Assembly: GCF_003057745.1 (NCBI RefSeq)
Contig: NZ_QBJD02000006.1
Span: 1-64,000, forward strand
Source of the DNA: Enterobacter sp. RIT418
GTDB lineage: Bacteria; Pseudomonadota; Gammaproteobacteria; Enterobacterales; Enterobacteriaceae
Direction of reading: 5' to 3'
Length of the DNA stretch: 64,000 bases
Shown: piece by piece, positions 59,534 through 64,000 of the stretch
How the letters are laid out: the number at the start of each line of letters is the position of its first letter
Position numbering within the stretch: position 1 is the stretch's first letter
Translations under genes and position numbers: made by a program
Notes under the pieces: model-generated
Databases searched by the model: none
Told to the model about the DNA's origin: nothing
What the model saw: the letters and a program-made list of their open reading frames with translations, nothing else

Positions 59534-60421
59534 TCACCCACTCTTCTTCCCCGGCTTTAGCCCACGGTGAAACTCGTTGATGCGCTTCATCGACTTAATG
59601 GTGCGCTGCGGCTCGGTGGAGGCGACGGACAGTATCATCATCTCCAGGCACACGAGCACCGTGCCGTGCAGCGGAATTTTGCCCTTCTCGCCGCCGCGCG
59701 GAACGTGGATCACCACGCTCGCCTCTTTGCTAAAGCGCGAATCCAGCGCGTTGGTCAGCAGGATGGTGGGAATGCCGAGCCGCCTCGCTTCGCGCAGCGT
59801 CGTTTGGCCTTCGCGATGCGCGGATTTCTGCGCCATCATCACCAGCACGTCCCCGCGCTGCAGGGCGATCAGCTGCTCCGAAAGCCCTATCCCGGTGCGG
59901 TTCAACACCGTCGCGGGCAGGCCAATGCGGCTGAACAGCCGCGCGCTGTACTCGGCCAAAATGCCGGACGCGCCGATGCCGAAAATCGCCACCTGTCGCG
60001 CCTGGGACAGCAGCGCCACCGCCTGCGCCAGCGCGTAGCGGTTGGCGGGCTCGGAGAGAACCGCGCAGGTATGCTGGTGGCCCTCAAGCACAAAGTCGAT
60101 GCTGGCGTTGACGTCGCTGGTCAACGAGCCCACGGTGCTGGACATCTTTTCGCTGGAGGTCACAATTGGCCCAAACCACTGCTCCAGCGTCTGTTTTAAA
60201 TCGCGCAGACCGGCAAAGCCGAGGGCCTGAATGGCGCGCACGACGGTGGCATCCGACGTTTTGAGCACGCTGGCAATCTCCATCGCCGTTTGCTCGAGTA
60301 CCGCTTCCCGGTTTTCATTGATATAGCGCGCCACCAGCAGCAGGCGCGGCGTCAGCTGGTGCCCGCGCGTGCGAAAGCGATCGCCGTAAATATCCACCCG
60401 CGCTTTGTCTTTTCGAATCAC
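59534..60421 (-). CDS. RpiR/MurR-family regulator with SIS domain
   Basis: 295 residues from GTG 60421, which overlaps the stop of the binding-protein gene (GTGA); the open frame continues upstream but there it is only the other gene's shadow. N-terminal HTH_6 domain (LEQTAMEIASVLKTSDATVV then RAIQALGFAGLRDLKQTLE). The SIS domain (about 120-250) includes QVAIFGIGASGILAEYSARL and GDVLVMMAQKSAHREGQTTL. SIS domains usually bind phosphosugars. Being the last gene of an iron-siderophore importer operon is unusual for this family. Confidence 0.85.
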   Translation of the reverse strand: MIRKDKARVDIYGDRFRTRGHQLTPRLLLVARYINENREAVLEQTAMEIASVLKTSDATVVRAIQALGFAGLRDLKQTLEQWFGPIVTSSEKMSSTVGSLTSDVNASIDFVLEGHQHTCAVLSEPANRYALAQAVALLSQARQVAIFGIGASGILAEYSARLFSRIGLPATVLNRTGIGLSEQLIALQRGDVLVMMAQKSAHREGQTTLREARRLGIPTILLTNALDSRFSKEASVVIHVPRGGEKGKIPLHGTVLVCLEMMILSVASTEPQRTIKSMKRINEFHRGLKPGKKSG

Positions 60422-61368
60422 CGCGACGCCCCCGGCAGCGGACGACCCGCAATCTGCGACTGCACCTGCGCGGCCATCAGCCCCAGGGAGGCAAACGAGT
60501 TCGAGATAGCCTCTTCGCGGGAGATGAGCACGTAACGCCCGGTACGGCAGGCGTTGAGGAACTGGCACCAGCCCGGCATCACCGCCTCCATGGCCTTCAG
60601 CTCGTCCTGCGGCGTTCCGCCGGTATCCCCGCGCCAGGTGGCAAAGACAAAATCGGCGTCCAGCTCCGGCAGGCGCTCGGCGCTGACGTCAATACGCCCG
60701 CCGTCGGGAATGCTGTCAACCAGGGGCGGGAACCTGAACCCGGCGTCGCGCAGCACGCGGCCAAGCGAGTGGTAGCTGTGCATCACGGTAATTTTTCCCT
60801 GGTTCGCCTGAATCACCGAGACGGCGATCCTGCGGGTGTCGACCGTCGCCTTCAGCGCCTTGATTTGTTCCTGATAGCGACGCTCCAGGATCTTTAGCCG
60901 CGCCTGCGTGCCGGTCAGCTGCGCCAGCTTGCGGTAAATCTCCGGCGCACCGCCGTCGAGGTGATCGATGCTCACCGTCGGCGCGATTTTTTCCAGCTGC
61001 GCGATCGGCGTGTTGCGGGTGGGCTCGGTGATAATCAGATCCGGCTTAGCGGCGGCGATGGCTTCAATGTCGATATCGGCGGTGCCGATGAATTTTATGT
61101 CGGAGTTGTCAAAGTCTACGCCCGTCAGCATGCCGCTGGAGCGCAGGAAATGGCTGCCGTCCGGGCGCGTGCGGCCGTGGCTGGCGACCGGCGGCACGCC
61201 AAGCTCAATCAGCGGAATGGTAATGTCCAGATCGTGCAGCGAAACGATCCGCTTCGGGTGAAGCGGCACCACCACCTTGCGATGGAGATCGTCCGTAAAG
61301 GTCTGCGTCGGCTCCGCCGCGCTTACCGCAAAGCCCACCAGCAACAGCACAGAAATCAGTATGCGCAT
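60418..61368 (-). CDS. Iron-siderophore ABC transporter periplasmic binding protein
   Basis: 316 residues. Signal peptide MRILISVLLLVGFAVSAA. FecB/BtuF-type class III fold: HPKRIVSLHDLDITIPLIEL then AAKPDLIITEPTRNTPIAQL (first lobe), a long helix EIYRKLAQLTGTQARLKILE, and the second lobe with LPELDADFVFATWRGDTGGT. It delivers a ferric-siderophore to the permeases encoded just upstream. The exact siderophore is unknown. Confidence 0.88.
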   Translation of the reverse strand: MRILISVLLLVGFAVSAAEPTQTFTDDLHRKVVVPLHPKRIVSLHDLDITIPLIELGVPPVASHGRTRPDGSHFLRSSGMLTGVDFDNSDIKFIGTADIDIEAIAAAKPDLIITEPTRNTPIAQLEKIAPTVSIDHLDGGAPEIYRKLAQLTGTQARLKILERRYQEQIKALKATVDTRRIAVSVIQANQGKITVMHSYHSLGRVLRDAGFRFPPLVDSIPDGGRIDVSAERLPELDADFVFATWRGDTGGTPQDELKAMEAVMPGWCQFLNACRTGRYVLISREEAISNSFASLGLMAAQVQSQIAGRPLPGASR

Positions 61369-61377
61369 CAGATACCT

Positions 61378-62418
61378 CTAGAATCGGTCACGGCGCTGCC
61401 AGAGCAGCAGCAGGAAAAAGGGGCCGCCAATAAGCGAAATCACGATCCCGGCGGGAAGCTGGAGCGGTAAAAAGGCCAGCCGCCCGACGTTATCCGCCAG
61501 CAGCACCAGCAGCGCGCCCAGCACGGCGCTTCCCGACAGCAGCGCGGCCTGCCCGCCGCGCAGTACCAGGCGGGCCATGTGCGGCGTAATGAGGCCGACA
61601 AAACCGATGCTGCCCACGCACGAGACGCAGGCCGCCGTCAGCATCACCGGAGCGAATACCCGCAGCAGCGCCAGGCGCGAGGTTCGCACGCCCAGCCCCG
61701 TTGCCGCCGGGTTGCCCAGCAGGGCGACGTCCGCCGCGCGGGCGGTTAAGAGAAGCAGCGCGAACGCCGGGAACGCCCATGCCGCCGCCATGCCGACCAG
61801 CGGCCAGCTGGCCGCATGCAGGCTGCCCGCCAGCCACAGCATCGCCGTTTGCACGTCGCGCACGTCCGCGGTGGTCATAAAGACGCCCATCGCCGCCGCC
61901 AAGGCCCACGAGACGCCGATGCCGATCAGAATAAACCGCGGACGCGAAATATCGCGCGCCAGCACGACCACCAGCAGCGCGGTCAATACGCCTCCGGCCA
62001 TGCCCATCAGCGGCCGCCAGAACAGGCTCAGCGCCGGAAACTGGAACATCATCAGCAGCACCGCGGCGCTACAGCCTTCCCTGACGCCGATAAGCCCCGG
62101 ATCGGCCAGCCCGTTGCGGGCGATCGACTGCATCGCCGCCCCCGCCATGCCGAGCATCGCGCCGCAGAGCGCCGCCATCAGCAGGCGCGGCAGGCGGATA
62201 TCCATGACGATGTAGCGCGCGTCAGCGCTCAGGCTCTCCGGCATGAACAGCGCGCGGCCAATAGCGGAACCGGGGATCGGCAGCGAGCCGTGGATCAGGC
62301 CAAAGCCCATCAGCGCCACGCCCGCCATCGTCAGCAGCCCGAGCACGATCATCGCCCTGGGGCGGATCAGCGCCGAGAACGCGCCCGCGCGGATCGCCCG
62401 CAGCCCGGCGCGATTCAT
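61378..62418 (-). CDS. FecCD-family siderophore permease, second subunit
   Basis: 346 residues from ATG 62418, overlapping the previous stop (ATGA). About ten membrane helices. FecCD signatures: MDIRLPRLLMAALCGAMLGM, then GAAMQSIARNGLADPGLIGV and CVSCVGSIGFVGLITPHMAR. The binding-protein gene follows 9 bases later. Confidence 0.92.
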   Translation of the reverse strand: MNRAGLRAIRAGAFSALIRPRAMIVLGLLTMAGVALMGFGLIHGSLPIPGSAIGRALFMPESLSADARYIVMDIRLPRLLMAALCGAMLGMAGAAMQSIARNGLADPGLIGVREGCSAAVLLMMFQFPALSLFWRPLMGMAGGVLTALLVVVLARDISRPRFILIGIGVSWALAAAMGVFMTTADVRDVQTAMLWLAGSLHAASWPLVGMAAAWAFPAFALLLLTARAADVALLGNPAATGLGVRTSRLALLRVFAPVMLTAACVSCVGSIGFVGLITPHMARLVLRGGQAALLSGSAVLGALLVLLADNVGRLAFLPLQLPAGIVISLIGGPFFLLLLWQRRDRF

Positions 62419-63398
62419 TTGAACATCCTCGCCGCAACGAGGATAAATACGGGCGCGCCGGCCAGCGCGGTCACCACGCCCGTGGCGAGCTCGTAGGGCG
62501 CAAACAGCGTGCGGGCCGCGATATCGGCCACCAGCAGAACCAGCGCCCCGCACAGCGCCGAAAGCGGTATCATCAGGCGTAAATCCACCGACACCCGGCG
62601 GCGGATGAGCTGCGGCACCACGAGGCCAATAAAGCCTATCGGACCGGCGAGGGAGACCGCCGCGCCGCACAGCAGCGCCGTCGCCAGCAGCGCGAACAGC
62701 CGGGTTTTGAGCAGCGAGACGCCCAGCCCCTGCGCCATCCTATCCCCGAGCGCCAGCATGTTCAGCGACGGCGACAGCCAGACCGCCAGCATGAATCCCG
62801 CTCCGGCAGCCCAGGCCGCAGTGCGAACCGCGTCGACGCTGACCCCGGCCAAATCGCCCGCCAGCCAGGTTCGCATCGCCAGCAGGGTCTGCTCGTCCAG
62901 AATCAGCACCGCGGCGGTGATGGACGACGCGAACGCCGACATCGCCACGCCGCACAGCGTCACCTTCATCGGCGTTAGCCCGGCTCGCCCGGCGGAGGAA
63001 AACGTCAGCACCAGCAAAAACAGCGCGGCGGCACCGGCAGCGGCAATCAGGGGGCGACCAAACGGCAGGGTGAGCCCCAGCGCGCTGGTCATAACCACCG
63101 CCAGCGCCGCTCCCGCGTTCAGCCCGAGAATGTGCGGCTCGCCCAGCGGATTGCGGATCACCGATTGCAGCAACGCCCCGGCCACGCCCAGCGCCGCACC
63201 CGTCACCATCGCCGCGCAAAGGCGGATCAGGCGCAGCCTGATAATGATGCTGTGGTCAAAATTACGCGGGTCGAAGTGGAGAAACGCCTGCACCACCGTT
63301 TGCGGCGCGATGGCGCGCGCGCCGATCCCGAGATGCGCAACCGCCCCCGCTAACAGCAGGAGCGACAGCAGCAGAAAAGCCAGCGGGATGCGGATCAT
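62415..63398 (-). CDS. FecCD-family siderophore permease, first subunit
   Basis: 327 residues with about ten membrane helices. FecCD signatures: IIIRLRLIRLCAAMVTGAAL, then GALLQSVIRNPLGEPHILGL and VSLAGPIGFIGLVVPQLIRR. Its start overlaps the ATPase stop (ATGA) and its end overlaps the next permease. The two permeases form a heterodimer in the inner membrane. Confidence 0.92.
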   Translation of the reverse strand: MIRIPLAFLLLSLLLLAGAVAHLGIGARAIAPQTVVQAFLHFDPRNFDHSIIIRLRLIRLCAAMVTGAALGVAGALLQSVIRNPLGEPHILGLNAGAALAVVMTSALGLTLPFGRPLIAAAGAAALFLLVLTFSSAGRAGLTPMKVTLCGVAMSAFASSITAAVLILDEQTLLAMRTWLAGDLAGVSVDAVRTAAWAAGAGFMLAVWLSPSLNMLALGDRMAQGLGVSLLKTRLFALLATALLCGAAVSLAGPIGFIGLVVPQLIRRRVSVDLRLMIPLSALCGALVLLVADIAARTLFAPYELATGVVTALAGAPVFILVAARMFK

Positions 63399-64000
63399 GA
63401 TGCTCTGGACGCCTGGCGAAACGGCATAAAGAACGGTTTGCCGGTCATCGGGTTTGTCGACATATGCACGTCAACGTCAAAGACCGCTTTGATCAGCTCC
63501 GGCGTACAGCTATCGCCCTCGTGAATAACGCCCTCGACCTTGCCCTGGCGCAAAAAGACCAGCGAATCGCCGTAGTTGACGGCGAAATTAAGATCGTGAA
63601 GCACCACGACCACGGTGCGCCCGTGGCGGCGGGTGAGATCGTGGAGCAATTCGAGGATCTCCACCTGATAGCGCAGATCTAAAAAGGTGGTTGGCTCATC
63701 AAGCAGGATGTACGGCGTTTGCTGCGCCAGCGCCATGGCAATCCAGCAGCGCTGGCGCTGGCCGCCGGAGAGGCTTTCAACGGGCAGATCGGCAAACGCC
63801 GCCGTGCCCGTCAGGCGCAGGGCTTCCTCGACGGCCCGTTCGTCATCGTCGCTCCACTGGCGCATAAAATTCTGCCAGGGGAAACGCCCGCGGGAGACCA
63901 GCTCGAACACGGTTAATCCCTCCGGCAGAAGCGGCGACTGGGGCAAAATGCCAAGCTGCCGCGCGACGTCCCGGGTGGGCTGCGCGTGGATAGATTTGCC
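63395..64000 (-). CDS. Siderophore ABC transporter ATPase (partial, N-terminus beyond window)
   Basis: The last 201 codons are visible; the open frame runs off the right edge, reading GKSIHAQPTRDVARQLGILP before QSPLLPEGLTVFELVSRGRFPW (Q-loop region). The ABC signature LSGGQRQRCWIAMAL, Walker B YILLDEPTTFLDL and H-loop VVLHDLNFAVNYGD are present. FepC/FhuC-type ATPase. The Walker A lies outside the window. It is the most upstream gene seen of the overlapping operon ATPase-permease-permease-binding protein-RpiR. Confidence 0.93.
   Translation of the reverse strand, partial: GKSIHAQPTRDVARQLGILPQSPLLPEGLTVFELVSRGRFPWQNFMRQWSDDDERAVEEALRLTGTAAFADLPVESLSGGQRQRCWIAMALAQQTPYILLDEPTTFLDLRYQVEILELLHDLTRRHGRTVVVVLHDLNFAVNYGDSLVFLRQGKVEGVIHEGDSCTPELIKAVFDVDVHMSTNPMTGKPFFMPFRQASRAS

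Noticed and set aside
60422..60568. Upstream extension of the RpiR gene by 49 codons
   Set aside because: It only mirrors the end of the binding-protein gene; the GTG at 60421 with stop-start overlap is the natural start.

Overview
The window looks like an Enterobacteriaceae chromosome, most likely Enterobacter or a close relative. From about 17 kb onward the genes are high-GC and follow the familiar enterobacterial order gss-yghU ... gpr-yqhA-exbDB-metC-yghB-yqhC-yqhD-dkgA-ygiQ-ftsP-plsC-parC-ygiW-qseBC-mdaB-ygiN.

Positions 1-16.9 kb are the distal part of a genomic island. Its right end is a copy of the 3' end of tRNA-Phe (pheV type) at 16911-16933. The tRNA gene and integrase would lie to the left, outside the window. 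From left to right the island holds: (a) a lambdoid prophage relic with a Q-type antiterminator, a Cro/C1-type regulator and an Rz gene with Rz1 nested inside it; (b) the broken 3' end of a peptide-exporter-like ABC transporter cut by an IS6-family element; (c) a 532-residue protein with a PD-(D/E)XK nuclease signature, preceded by a small ORF; (d) a frameshifted AlpA-type regulator next to an inovirus-Gp2-type protein; (e) a CP4-44/CP4-57-like module: YeeP GTPase, a GATC-rich palindromic control region, a YeeR-like remnant, YafZ/YfjQ (DUF932), KlcA/ArdB-type antirestriction protein, RadC-like protein, DUF987, the CbeA/CbtA (YeeU/YeeV) toxin-antitoxin pair and a DUF4942 protein. Many of these genes carry one lesion: single-base frameshifts or in-frame amber codons. 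The CbeA antitoxin is interrupted while the CbtA toxin is intact.

Positions 17-24.4 kb carry a LuxR-type regulator divergent from the pgaABCD operon, which makes and exports the poly-N-acetylglucosamine biofilm polysaccharide. Then come glutathionylspermidine synthetase/amidase (gss), a GST-like disulfide reductase (yghU), a glycine-zipper protein, a chemoreceptor behind a sigma-28-like promoter, and a type Va autotransporter.

Positions 32.6-53.3 kb are conserved core: aldo-keto reductase gpr, yqhA, a small lineage-specific locus of three unrecognised genes, the TonB-energising exbBD behind a Fur-like site, metC behind MetJ boxes, DedA protein yghB, the aldehyde-detoxification set yqhC/yqhD/dkgA, radical-SAM ygiQ, septal protein ftsP, plsC, parC (quinolone-susceptible residues), ygiW/qseB/qseC, mdaB and ygiN.

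Positions 53.4-64 kb hold a Kbp/YgaU-type protein, a likely catabolic cluster for unsaturated uronic-acid oligosaccharides (GH88 hydrolase, LacY-type MFS transporter, DUF2264 protein, divergent AraC regulator), and a tightly overlapping operon for an iron-siderophore ABC importer (ATPase truncated by the window edge, two FecCD permeases, binding protein) that ends in an RpiR/SIS-type regulator.
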